Made by a program: the position numbers and the translations under genes
The notes under the pieces: generated by a model
What the model saw: the letters and a program-made list of their open reading frames with translations, nothing else
The model's database searches: none
What the model was told of the DNA's origin: nothing
Shown here: positions 15,640 to 23,725 of the stretch, in pieces
Layout of the letters: each line of letters starts with the position of its first letter
How positions within the stretch are numbered: the stretch's first letter is position 1
From: Streptomyces sp. NBC_00237
Lineage (GTDB): Bacteria > Actinomycetota > Actinomycetes > Streptomycetales > Streptomycetaceae
Assembly: GCF_026342435.1 (NCBI RefSeq)
Contig: NZ_JAPEMT010000005.1
Coordinates: 372,001-436,000 of the forward strand
Direction: 5' to 3'
DNA: 64,000 nucleotides

Positions 15640-17019
15640 TCAGACCTTCTTGGACTCGGCGTAGTGGGTGAGGAAGAGGGCCTCCGCGATCGAGAGGCGC
15701 TCCAGTTCCTCGGGGGAGACGCTCTCGTTCACCGCGTGGATCTGCGCCTCCGGCTCGCTCAGGCCGATGAGCAGGATCTCCGCCTCCGGGTAGAGCGAGG
15801 CGAGGGTGTTGCACAGCGGGATGGAGCCGCCCATGCCGGAGATCTGCATCTCCTCGCCGGGGTACGCGAAGCGCATCGCGTCCGCCATCGACGTGTACGC
15901 CGGGCTGGAGGTGTCCGCCTGGAACGGCTGGCCCTGGCCGACCTGCTCGACCGCGACCTTCGCACCCCACGGGGTGTGCGCCTTCAGGTGCGCGGTGAGC
16001 AGCCGCGTCGCCTCGGCGGCGTCCTGGCCCGGCGGCACCCGCAGGCTGATCTGTGCCCGCGCGCTGGCCTGGAGGGAGGGGGTGGCGCCGACGACCGGCG
16101 GGCAGTCGATGCCGATGACGGTGACGGCGGGGCGTGCCCAGATGCGGTCGGCGACCGTGCCGGTGCCGATCAGCTCGACGCCCTCGCGGACCTTCGCGTC
16201 GGCACGGAACTCGTCCTGCGGGTACTGCAGGCCCGACCAGGTGCCGTCCGCCGTGAGGCCGTCGACGGTGGTGGAGCCGTCCGCGTCGCGCAGCGAGGCG
16301 AGCAGGTGGATCATCGCGGCGAGCGCGTCGGGCGCCGCGCCGCCGAACTGGCCGGAGTGCAGGTTGCCTTCGAGGGTGTCGAGGGTCACCCGCAGCATCG
16401 TCATGCCGCGCAGCGTCGCCGTCACGGTGGGCAGGCCCACGCGGAAGTTGCCGGTGTCGCCGATCACGACGGTGTCGGCGGCCAGCAGGTCCGGGTGCGC
16501 CTCCGCGTACCGCTCCAGACCGCCGGTGCCCTGCTCCTCCGAGCCCTCGGCGATGACCTTCACGGAGACCGGGACGCCACCGTTCTCCTTCAGGGCGCGC
16601 AGCGCGAGCAGGTGCATGACGAACCCGCCCTTGCAGTCGGCCGCGCCGCGCCCGTACCAGCGGCCGTTCCGCTCGGTCAGCTCGAACGGCGGCGAGGCCC
16701 ACTTGTCCTCGCCGAGCGGCGGCTGTACGTCGTAGTGCGCATACAGCAGTACGGTCGGCGCGCCCTCGGGGCCGGGCAGGAAGCCGTACACCGACTGCGT
16801 GCCGTCGGGGGTGTCGAGCAGGGCGACGTCCTGGAAGCCCTCGGTGCGCAGCGCGTCGGCGCACCAGTTCGCGGCGGCCTCGCACTCGCTCTGGGGGAAC
16901 TGTGCGGGGTCCGCCACCGACTGGAAGGCCACCAGCTCGGCGAGCTCCGACTTGGCGCGGGGCATCAGCGCGGCGACGGACGCGGCGACGGGCGCAGCGA
17001 TCGGGTGGGTGGCGGTCAT
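15640..17019 (-). CDS. M20-family dipeptidase
   Basis: 459 residues of the M20/M25/M40 zinc peptidase family. Metal-binding and catalytic segments are LLYAHYDVQPP, RGAADCKGG and EGSEEQGTGGL, with GDTGNF and a dimerisation domain between. It should hydrolyse dipeptides or related amide bonds in the cytoplasm. AAGGAG lies 8 nt before ATG 17019; the frame extends to 17253 but that part is low-complexity. Confidence 0.9.
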   Translation of the reverse strand: MTATHPIAAPVAASVAALMPRAKSELAELVAFQSVADPAQFPQSECEAAANWCADALRTEGFQDVALLDTPDGTQSVYGFLPGPEGAPTVLLYAHYDVQPPLGEDKWASPPFELTERNGRWYGRGAADCKGGFVMHLLALRALKENGGVPVSVKVIAEGSEEQGTGGLERYAEAHPDLLAADTVVIGDTGNFRVGLPTVTATLRGMTMLRVTLDTLEGNLHSGQFGGAAPDALAAMIHLLASLRDADGSTTVDGLTADGTWSGLQYPQDEFRADAKVREGVELIGTGTVADRIWARPAVTVIGIDCPPVVGATPSLQASARAQISLRVPPGQDAAEATRLLTAHLKAHTPWGAKVAVEQVGQGQPFQADTSSPAYTSMADAMRFAYPGEEMQISGMGGSIPLCNTLASLYPEAEILLIGLSEPEAQIHAVNESVSPEELERLSIAEALFLTHYAESKKV

Positions 17020-17287
17020 GGGCACGCTCCTTGTGGGTGCGGACGGCGGTTCGGTGCTGCGGTGCTGCGGTGTCGTACACGCGTGATCCGGCGTGCACGG
17101 GTGCGCACCGGTTACGGTGCGGGGTGCTTCGAGCCTGCTGCGCGTGTGTTGCGCGTGTGCTGCGCGGACAGGTGTGTGTACGACGAAGACATGACCGATC
17201 CTCCCACAGCGGACCCGGCTTCCTCCGCGCCGTAGGATGCCGCAGGAAAGCATGGGCCACGGGTCGGATCAGGAGCAGAAGCACATC

Positions 17288-18586
17288 GTGAGCAGCGAGA
17301 ACGCAGACGCCGCAGCAGACGCCGGACACGAGTGGGACGAGGACGGCGGGCCCGTGTGGGACGTCGTGGTGGTCGGGGCAGGACCGGCCGGGGCTTCCGC
17401 TGCGCACGCGGCGGCAAGCGCGGGGCGTCGTGTCCTGCTGCTGGAGAAGGCCGAACTGCCCCGTTACAAGACGTGCGGGGGAGGCATCATCGGCCCGTCC
17501 CGGGACAGCCTGCCGCCCGGGTTCGTCCTGCCGCTCCAGGACCGCATCCACGCGGTGACCTTCTCCCTGGACGGAAAGCTGACGCGCACCAGGAAGTCCA
17601 GGCGGATGCTGTTCGGCCTGGTCAACCGGGCCGAGTTCGACCAGCGGCTGGTCGAGTCCGCGCAGCAGGCGGGCGCGGTGCTGCGTACCGGTGTGACGGT
17701 CGCCCGGGTCGAGCAGCACGGGTCGGCGGTGCCGGACCGGCGCACGGCGGCCGTGGTGCTGGCCGACGGGGAGACCGTCCTCGCGCGGGCGGTCGTCGGC
17801 GCGGACGGCAGCGCCAGCCGGATAGGGGCACACGTCGGGGTCGAGCTCGACCAGGTCGACCTCGGCCTGGAGGCCGAGATCCCGGTGCCGAAGACGGTCG
17901 CCGAGGACTGGGCGGGGCGGGTGCTCATCGACTGGGGCCCCATTCCCGGGAGTTACGGGTGGGTCTTCCCGAAGGGGGACACGCTGACGGTCGGCGTGAT
18001 CGCCGCGAAGGGTGAAGGGTCCGCCACCAAGCAGTACTTGACGGACTTCATCGCCCGGCTGGGGCTCGCCGGATTCGAACCGTCGGTTTCCTCCGGGCAC
18101 TTGACGCGCTGCCGGGCGGCCGGGTCGCCGCTGTCGCGCGGCCGGGTGCTGGTGTGCGGGGACGCGGCGGGTCTTCTTGAGCCGTGGACCCGGGAGGGGA
18201 TTTCGTTCGCCCTGCGGTCGGGGCGGCTGGCGGGGGAGTGGGCGGTGCGGATCGCCGAGGCGCAGGATGCCGTCGACGCCCGACGGCAGGCCCTGAACTA
18301 CGCCTTCGCGATCAAGGCGGGGCTGGGTGTGGAGATGGGCGTCGGCAAGCGGATGCTGACCCAGTTCGAACGCCACCCGGGACTGCTGCACGCCGCGATC
18401 ACCGGGCTGCGGCCCGCGTGGAACGCGTTCGCCCGCATCACGCGTGGGCAGACGACGCTGGCCGAACTGGTGCGCATGCACCCGATGGCGCAGCGGGCGC
18501 TGAACGCGGTGCACAAGGGGGACGTAGTGCGCACGGCGGATGAGGGGCGCAAGCCCGATGAGGAGCGCAAGCCGGACGAGAGCTGA
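17288..18586 (+). CDS. geranylgeranyl reductase-family FAD-dependent oxidoreductase
   Basis: 432 residues. An N-terminal FAD Rossmann motif VVVGAGPAGASAAHAAA is followed by the family's RYKTCGGG, VVGADGSAS and CGDAAGLLEPWTREGI. Such enzymes reduce isoprenoid double bonds (GGR/digeranylgeranylglycerophospholipid or menaquinone side chain) or act as hydroxylases; the substrate is not known here. GTG 17288 has AGGAG 12 nt upstream; ATG 17252 is the alternative. The last 15 residues are a charged repeat (DEGRKPDEERKPDES). Confidence 0.85.
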   Translation: MSSENADAAADAGHEWDEDGGPVWDVVVVGAGPAGASAAHAAASAGRRVLLLEKAELPRYKTCGGGIIGPSRDSLPPGFVLPLQDRIHAVTFSLDGKLTRTRKSRRMLFGLVNRAEFDQRLVESAQQAGAVLRTGVTVARVEQHGSAVPDRRTAAVVLADGETVLARAVVGADGSASRIGAHVGVELDQVDLGLEAEIPVPKTVAEDWAGRVLIDWGPIPGSYGWVFPKGDTLTVGVIAAKGEGSATKQYLTDFIARLGLAGFEPSVSSGHLTRCRAAGSPLSRGRVLVCGDAAGLLEPWTREGISFALRSGRLAGEWAVRIAEAQDAVDARRQALNYAFAIKAGLGVEMGVGKRMLTQFERHPGLLHAAITGLRPAWNAFARITRGQTTLAELVRMHPMAQRALNAVHKGDVVRTADEGRKPDEERKPDES

Positions 18587-18645
18587 TCTGCTCCTGCTCC
18601 AGGTGAGTGCGCCGAGTGCGTTCGTTGAGTTCGTTGCGTGAAGCG

Positions 18646-18678
18646 GTGACCCGTCGGCCCTGTGGGGCGGCGGGTCAC
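18646..18678. terminator. bidirectional terminator hairpin
   Basis: GTGACCCGTCGGCCC pairs with GGGCGGCGGGTCAC around TGTG, with a small mismatch or bulge. It lies between convergent genes and overlaps the stop codon of the minus-strand gene. Confidence 0.65.
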
Positions 18679-19205
18679 TTCGTTTGCGTGCCCGTGCCCG
18701 TGCCTGTGCCCGTGGTGGTGCCCGTGCGGTTGCCGTTGAGCGTGATGCGGAAGACCGGGTGCTTGTGGGCGGCGGCGAGCAGTTCCTCGTCGGTGGAGTC
18801 GACGGTGACGTCCCCGAAGAACCGGCCGACCTCCCAGCCCCACTTCTTGAGGTACTTCCGCAGGATCACCGGCTTCTCGGCGTCCGGCAGCTCGACGGCC
18901 GTGAACTCCTGTGTCCGGCGGCCCACTTGGAGCTTCCCGCCACCGGCCGCGCGCATGTTGCGAACCCACTCCGAGTGCCCGCGTGCCGAGACCAGGTAGG
19001 GGCCGTTCTCGTACGGGAGTGGGTTGACCGGCACCCGGCGCCACTCGCCGCTCTTGCGGCCGAGCACGGAGAGCTCGGCCGAACCCAGGAGGCTGACGCC
19101 GTGGCGGGCGAGCCAGCCGACGGTGCCGTTGAGGAGGTTGCCGACGCGGCTGGGCCTGACGTAGTGGGTGCTGCCGCTGCCGCTGCTGGTGTTGTTGCTG
19201 GTCAT
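18675..19205 (-). CDS. Ddn-like deazaflavin (F420)-dependent nitroreductase family protein
   Basis: 176 residues. The core WLARHGVSLLGSAELSVLGRKSGEWRRVPVNPL and YLVSARGHSEWVRNMRA match the F420H2-dependent nitroreductase/quinone reductase family related to mycobacterial Ddn, with a split-barrel fold. AAAGGA precedes the ATG. The last 14 residues alternate Thr and Gly, written by a GTGCCC-type hexanucleotide run. It is divergent from a TetR gene with palindromic operators 35-50 nt upstream, so repression by that regulator is likely. Confidence 0.85.
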   Translation of the reverse strand: MTSNNTSSGSGSTHYVRPSRVGNLLNGTVGWLARHGVSLLGSAELSVLGRKSGEWRRVPVNPLPYENGPYLVSARGHSEWVRNMRAAGGGKLQVGRRTQEFTAVELPDAEKPVILRKYLKKWGWEVGRFFGDVTVDSTDEELLAAAHKHPVFRITLNGNRTGTTTGTGTGTGTQTK

Positions 19206-19239
19206 GGTGGGGTCCTTTCAGGGGTCTGTCCGGGAATCC

Positions 19240-19254
19240 GAGAGCACTGCTCTC
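19240..19254. promoter_or_regulatory. TetR operator copy 1
   Basis: GAGAGCACTGCTCTC, a perfect 15-bp palindrome, upstream of the Ddn-like gene. The same element recurs at 19297-19309, and half-sites (GTGCTCT) occur at about 19284, 19341 and 19361. Confidence 0.8.
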
Positions 19255-19296
19255 GTTTGTGAGCACCAGTCTGCGGTGAAGCGGTGCTCTAAAGCA

Positions 19297-19309
19297 AGAG
19301 CAGTGCTCT
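19297..19309. promoter_or_regulatory. TetR operator copy 2
   Basis: AGAGCAGTGCTCT, a palindrome with the same half-site as 19240-19254, between the two divergent genes. Confidence 0.75.
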
Positions 19310-19352
19310 CTTTTCTGTTCGGCGCTCTTTTTGTGGTGCGGTGCTCTCGTTG

Positions 19353-19382
19353 TTGTGCAGTGCTCTCGGTCGATGTCAGACT
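19353..19382 (+). promoter_or_regulatory. promoter of the TetR gene (leaderless), overlapped by a half-operator
   Basis: TTGTGC (19353-19358), an 18-nt spacer, CAGACT (19377-19382), then 7 nt to the ATG at 19390. AGTGCTCTC at 19360-19367 lies in the spacer, so bound repressor would cover the promoter. Confidence 0.6.
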
Positions 19383-19389
19383 GCTCCCC

Positions 19390-20085
19390 ATGAGCACCAC
19401 ACAGGGAGCCAGGGAACGGGCCAGGACCGAGATCACGGCGGCCATCAAGGAGGAGGCCCGCAGACAGCTCGCGGTCGAGGGCGCGGCAAAGCTCTCGCTG
19501 CGCGCGGTCGCGCGGGAACTGGGCATGGTGTCCTCCGCGCTCTACCGCTACTTCCCCAGCCGGGACGACCTCCTGACCGCGCTGATCACCGACGCGTACG
19601 ACGCGGTGGGCGAAGCGGCGGAGAAGGCCCTCGTGCGGCAGTCCGCCGGGGTGGGGCACCGGGAGCGGTGGGTACGGGTGTGTCTCGCGGTACGGAGGTG
19701 GGCGCTCGACCATCCGCAGGAGTACGCCCTGCTGTACGGATCGCCGGTGCCCGGCTACAGCGCGCCGCAGACCACGGCGGTACCCGCTGCGCGGACCATG
19801 ACGGTACTGATCTCGATCGCACGGGACGCCCACGCGACGCGGGGGCTCGCGGTGGAACGGCTTCCGGCGGGACTGCTCCCCGAGGCGGAGCGGTTGACGG
19901 CCGATGTCGCACCGGATCTGCCGGGGGCGGTGGCGATCGGGTTCGTGGCGGTGTGGGCGGAGCTGTTCGGGCTGATCTCCTTCGAGGTGTTCGGGCACTT
20001 TCACCGGGTGGTGGAGGAACGCGAGGCGTTCTTCGCCCACGCGGCGAGCGGCCTGGCGGAGAAGGTCGGCCTGCCCAGGACGTAG
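19390..20085 (+). CDS. TetR/AcrR-family regulator
   Basis: 231 residues. The N-terminal helix-turn-helix is LSLRAVARELGMVSSALYRYFPSRDDLLTALI; the C-terminal domain is of the WHG type (PEYALLYGSPVPGY-like region visible as QEYALLYGSPVPGYSAP). It is leaderless. Repeated AGAGCA/TGCTCT palindromes in the divergent region indicate autoregulation and control of the Ddn-like gene. Confidence 0.92.
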   Translation: MSTTQGARERARTEITAAIKEEARRQLAVEGAAKLSLRAVARELGMVSSALYRYFPSRDDLLTALITDAYDAVGEAAEKALVRQSAGVGHRERWVRVCLAVRRWALDHPQEYALLYGSPVPGYSAPQTTAVPAARTMTVLISIARDAHATRGLAVERLPAGLLPEAERLTADVAPDLPGAVAIGFVAVWAELFGLISFEVFGHFHRVVEEREAFFAHAASGLAEKVGLPRT

Positions 20086-20086
20086 C

Positions 20087-20142
20087 ACGGGCTCCGTGGT
20101 GCGGGCTCCGTGGTGCGGGCTCCGTAATGCGCGCTCCGTAGC
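20087..20142. repeat. 14-bp tandem repeat, 4 copies
   Basis: Four consecutive units of GCGGGCTCCGTGGT with increasing divergence toward the last, directly after the TetR stop codon. Confidence 0.8.
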
Positions 20143-20242
20143 GCCGCATCGGCTGCACCGCCCCCGTACTCCCCTCGAAGTACGTCCGCCCACCCCCTCC
20201 GGTCGACGCCCCGATCCCGTCGTGCCGTCTAGCGTGTGCCGC

Positions 20243-21547
20243 ATGGAGCGACGAGGCGGAAGAGCGGACCTGGCCGGTCGCGGGCGCGTGCGCGGGCGGA
20301 GGCCGTTCCCGGGGGAGGGGTCGCCCCGGGAACGGGAGCACCGGTCCGGGTCCGCCGGGCCGCCCTGGGGCCGCGAGCACCGGGCCGGGATCGCCGGGCT
20401 GCCCTGGCGTTCGACCCTCGCGGTGGCCTTCGTCGTCTTCGTCGGGTCGCACTTCGCCCAGCAGGCCGCACAGGGCGACCGCGAGCACCTCGACGCCCTC
20501 GCCCGGTTGCTGCTCCTCGGCGGGGCCGCCACCCTCCTCTGGCGGCACCGGCTTCCCGCCGTCGTCGCGTTCGTGGCCACCGGCAGCGTGCTCGCGTACC
20601 TGGCGGGCGGCCATCCGTACGGGCCCGTCTTCCTGACCGCCGCCGTGGCGTGTTTCAGTGCGGTCGTGCACGGTCGCCGGGTCGCCGCCTGGTGTGCGGT
20701 CGGCATGCTCTGGGGCGGTCACCTGCTCATCGGGCACTGGTGGTACCGGTGGCTGCCGCCCGCCGGTGACGGGCCCGCCCCCTGGGGCCTGGAGAGCGTC
20801 GTCGCCGCATGGCTCGCCGTCATCCTCGCCGCCGCCGAACTCGCCCGCGTCAAGCACCAGCAGCGTCGGCAGGCCCGCGCCGAGCGGGCCGCAGCCGAGA
20901 AGCGGCGCGCCGACGAGGAGCGGCTGCGCATCGCCCGCGAACTGCACGACGTCCTCGCGCACAGCATCTCGGTGATCAACGTCCAGGCGAGCATGGGCCT
21001 CGCCCTCCTCGACACCGACCCCGAACAGGCCCGCACCGCGCTCAGCACCATCAAGTCCGCCAGCAAGGAGGCCCTGGGGGAGGTGCGCCAGGTGCTGGAC
21101 ACCCTGCGGACGCCCGGTGACGCTCCCCGGGCCCCCGCCCCCGGTCTCGACCGGCTGCCCGAGCTGGTCGAACAGGCCGCCGCCGCCGGGCTGTCGGTCC
21201 GTACGAGAACGGCGGGCGACGCGCCGCCCCGGATTCCGCCCGGCACCGACCTCGCCGCCTTCCGCATCGTGCAGGAGGCCCTCACCAACGTCGTCCGGCA
21301 TTCCGGTTCCCGTACTGCAGATGTCCTGATCACGTACGCACCGGGTACGGTCCGGCTCCGGATCGACGACGTCGGGCCCGCCACCGGCGACGAGGCCGGT
21401 GGCAGCGGCAACGGACTGGCCGGGATGCGGGAGCGCGCCGCAGCCCTCGGTGGCACGATCGAGGCCGGTCCGCTCCCCGACGGCGGCTTCCGGGTGGACG
21501 CCGACATTCCGCTGAGTCGGAACCTTCGAGGAGGAGACACTCCGTGA
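20243..21547 (+). CDS. sensor histidine kinase, NarL/DesK type
   Basis: 434 residues. After a charged, Gly/Arg-rich N-terminus there are about five membrane helices (about 58-200), a short coiled segment, the HisKA_3 box IARELHDVLAHSIS (His235 is the phosphorylation site) and a HATPase domain (GTDLAAFRIVQEALTNVVRHS, GNGLAGMRERA). ATG 20243 is 7 nt after TAGCGT, so the mRNA is probably leaderless. Its stop overlaps the start of the response regulator by 4 nt (GTGA). Confidence 0.92.
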   Translation: MERRGGRADLAGRGRVRGRRPFPGEGSPREREHRSGSAGPPWGREHRAGIAGLPWRSTLAVAFVVFVGSHFAQQAAQGDREHLDALARLLLLGGAATLLWRHRLPAVVAFVATGSVLAYLAGGHPYGPVFLTAAVACFSAVVHGRRVAAWCAVGMLWGGHLLIGHWWYRWLPPAGDGPAPWGLESVVAAWLAVILAAAELARVKHQQRRQARAERAAAEKRRADEERLRIARELHDVLAHSISVINVQASMGLALLDTDPEQARTALSTIKSASKEALGEVRQVLDTLRTPGDAPRAPAPGLDRLPELVEQAAAAGLSVRTRTAGDAPPRIPPGTDLAAFRIVQEALTNVVRHSGSRTADVLITYAPGTVRLRIDDVGPATGDEAGGSGNGLAGMRERAAALGGTIEAGPLPDGGFRVDADIPLSRNLRGGDTP

Positions 21548-22209
21548 TCCGCGTACTGCTCGCCGACGACCAGGCCCTCGTACGGGCCGGATTCCGCGCC
21601 CTGCTCGGTGCTCAGCCCGGCATCGAGGTGGCGGGCGAGGCGGGCGACGGCGAGGAGGCGGTGGCGCTGGTGACGGAACTGCGGCCCGACGTCGTCCTCA
21701 TGGACATCCGCATGCCCCGCCTCGACGGCCTCGCCGCCACCCGCCGCATCACCGAGGACCCGGCCCTCGACGGCGTACGCGTCGTCATGCTCACCACCTT
21801 CGAGCTCGACGAGTACGTCTTCGAGGCCATCCGCTCCGGTGCCTCCGGCTTCCTCGTCAAGGACGCCGAGCCCGAGGAACTGGTCAGGGCGGTCACTGCG
21901 GTGGTGGAGGGGGACGCGCTGCTGTCGCCCGGGGTGACGCGACGACTGATCGCCGAGTTCGCCGCCCGGTCCAAGGAGCCCGCCGAAGCGGCCGTCCTCC
22001 GGGCGCTCACCGAGCGGGAACGGGAGGTGATGGCGCTCGTCGGCATGGGCCTGTCGAACGAGGAGATCGCCCGGCGCCTCGTGGTCAGTCCGCTCACCGC
22101 CAAGACCCACGTCAGCCGGACGATGGTCAAGCTGGGTGCCCGCGACCGGGCCCAACTCGTCGTGCTGGCCTACGAGTCGGGGCTGGTGCGGCCCGGCTGG
22201 CTGGGCTGA
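21544..22209 (+). CDS. NarL/FixJ-family response regulator
   Basis: 221 residues: receiver domain with phospho-acceptor Asp54 in VVLMDIRMP and Lys in FLVKDAEPEEL, then a LuxR-type HTH (LTEREREVMALVGMGLSNEEIARRLVVS). Coupled to the kinase gene (GTG start inside the kinase stop; AGGAGGAG upstream). The signal and targets are unknown; the neighbours give no firm hint. Confidence 0.94.
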   Translation: MIRVLLADDQALVRAGFRALLGAQPGIEVAGEAGDGEEAVALVTELRPDVVLMDIRMPRLDGLAATRRITEDPALDGVRVVMLTTFELDEYVFEAIRSGASGFLVKDAEPEELVRAVTAVVEGDALLSPGVTRRLIAEFAARSKEPAEAAVLRALTEREREVMALVGMGLSNEEIARRLVVSPLTAKTHVSRTMVKLGARDRAQLVVLAYESGLVRPGWLG

Positions 22210-22451
22210 GTGCCGGGCGCGCCCCGGTAGCCCCACAGCACGTGCACGACCCGGACGACGAAGACGGTCACGGCCAGCGCACCGGCCGTGATCCGCAGGC
22301 CGCGCGTCCAGGCCGCCGGGAGATCGAGGAGGAGGTCCGCAGGCACGGCCACCGCCGCGAACGTCACCACGGCCAGCACGAAGGCGCTGACCAGTGCGTA
22401 TCCGATCTCGATCGTGATGGCGTCGCTCTGTGCCCGCGTCCTGTTCCCCAT
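22170..22451 (-). CDS. small two-helix membrane protein (DUF6332-like)
   Basis: 93 residues from ATG 22451 with two membrane helices (about 16-40 and 52-75) and a motif VRVVHVLW near the end. It resembles the Streptomyces DUF6332 family of unknown function. GATACT lies 7 nt before the start on the minus strand. The 3' end overlaps the response-regulator gene by 40 bp in convergent orientation. Confidence 0.7.
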   Translation of the reverse strand: MGNRTRAQSDAITIEIGYALVSAFVLAVVTFAAVAVPADLLLDLPAAWTRGLRITAGALAVTVFVVRVVHVLWGYRGAPGTQPSQPGRTSPDS

Positions 22452-22488
22452 GCCGTGGAGTATCCCCGCGTTCCCGGCCGGGGGAACG

Positions 22489-23241
22489 TCAGTTCCAGGT
22501 GATCGCGGACAACTCCCGCCAGACATCGGCGAGTCGGGCATCACCGGTCAGGGTCGCCGACTCCACGGGGGCCCGGTTCCACAGCACCGCGTAGAGCGCC
22601 CCGGCGGTTCCGCTCAGCTCGGCGTCGGCCGGGCCTTCGTCGTCCCGTACGGTACGGGGCGGACCGTCGGGCGACAGGTGTACGGTCCACACCGCCTCCG
22701 GTGGGCCGTCGGTCGGCCGGACCCGCAGCGTGCCGGGCTTCTCCGTCCGCACCCGGCTGCGGCCCCGCGCGTGGAAGGCGGTCAGCAGCTCGTCGATGCC
22801 GTCCAGGGCCAAGTCCCGCTGCGCGTCCACCACGTGCTGGCCTGCGGCCGACGACGCGTCCATCCGGTGCACGGTCGTCTCGTGCGTCTGCCGCCGGGCC
22901 CAGAACGCGAGCGGCGACGGCGCGGGCAGGAAGGTCCAGCACTCCAGGTCCGCCGGGGCCTCCCGCAGCGCCCCCACCAGTGCGGCGTGGCCCTCGCGGA
23001 ACCAGGCCAGCAACTCCGCCCCGTCGAGGTCCGGTTCGCCCTCGTCCGGCCGGTACTCCCGGTACCCCTGTGTCACGAAGCCCGTCGCCCAGCGGTGCAC
23101 CATGCCGGTGTGCCGCACCAGGTCGCGCACCCGCCAGCCGGGACAGGTCGGCACCTCGGCCGACGTGCCCGCCAGTTCGGCCGTCGCGGCCAGCAACTCG
23201 CCCTCGCGGGAGAGGCATTCGATGTGTTCGTCGATTCTCAT
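22489..23241 (-). CDS. maleylpyruvate isomerase-family (mycothiol-dependent enzyme-like) protein
   Basis: 250 residues. An N-terminal DinB-like four-helix domain with VPTCPGWRVRDLVRHTGMVHRW and a later HETTVHRMD carries the three potential metal ligands of the mycothiol-dependent maleylpyruvate isomerase family; a C-terminal domain follows. It probably conjugates or transfers with mycothiol, substrate unknown. ATG 23241 has GAGCAT 7 nt upstream. Confidence 0.85.
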   Translation of the reverse strand: MRIDEHIECLSREGELLAATAELAGTSAEVPTCPGWRVRDLVRHTGMVHRWATGFVTQGYREYRPDEGEPDLDGAELLAWFREGHAALVGALREAPADLECWTFLPAPSPLAFWARRQTHETTVHRMDASSAAGQHVVDAQRDLALDGIDELLTAFHARGRSRVRTEKPGTLRVRPTDGPPEAVWTVHLSPDGPPRTVRDDEGPADAELSGTAGALYAVLWNRAPVESATLTGDARLADVWRELSAITWN

Positions 23242-23282
23242 ACGGCCGATGCTCGCACGGTCGAGCTCAACCCGGCTGAGCT

Positions 23283-23642
23283 TCACACGGCCGATCCCGG
23301 CACGCTCCGCGCCCGGGCGTGCCGCTCACCGCGCAGCAGGCGGACGAAGGCCCCGAGTGCGAACGACTGGATCAGCACGGACAGGACGAGCGCCGGATAG
23401 AGGTACGCGGCGGAGTCGGCCACCCCGCCCGGCAGCAGGTCCCCGCCGATCATGAAGAGGAACACCGTGGGCGCGGCGAGCAGGAACAGCCAGACCCCGG
23501 CGAGCGACGCGTCGTCGTGCGTGACGAACAGCATGTCGACGGTCACGAACACCGCGGCCACGGTCACCAGCGACAGGTAGACCACGGAGGCGGGGTTGCG
23601 GAAGGTGAGCTGTACGAAGCCGTGCGCGTGGTGATCCTTCAT
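23283..23642 (-). CDS. small integral membrane protein
   Basis: 119 residues with about three membrane helices. The segment VDMLFVTHDDASLAGVWLFL recalls a small Streptomyces membrane family of unknown function. Start ATG 23642 has GGGGGG upstream; ATG 23678 is possible. Confidence 0.65.
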   Translation of the reverse strand: MKDHHAHGFVQLTFRNPASVVYLSLVTVAAVFVTVDMLFVTHDDASLAGVWLFLLAAPTVFLFMIGGDLLPGGVADSAAYLYPALVLSVLIQSFALGAFVRLLRGERHARARSVPGSAV

Positions 23643-23725
23643 CTCGTCCCCCCGGACGGTTCGACGGTGAGATCTCATCGTGCCCCCGAGGCGGAGGTTC
23701 CGCCTGAGTAGCGGCCTGAGTACCC

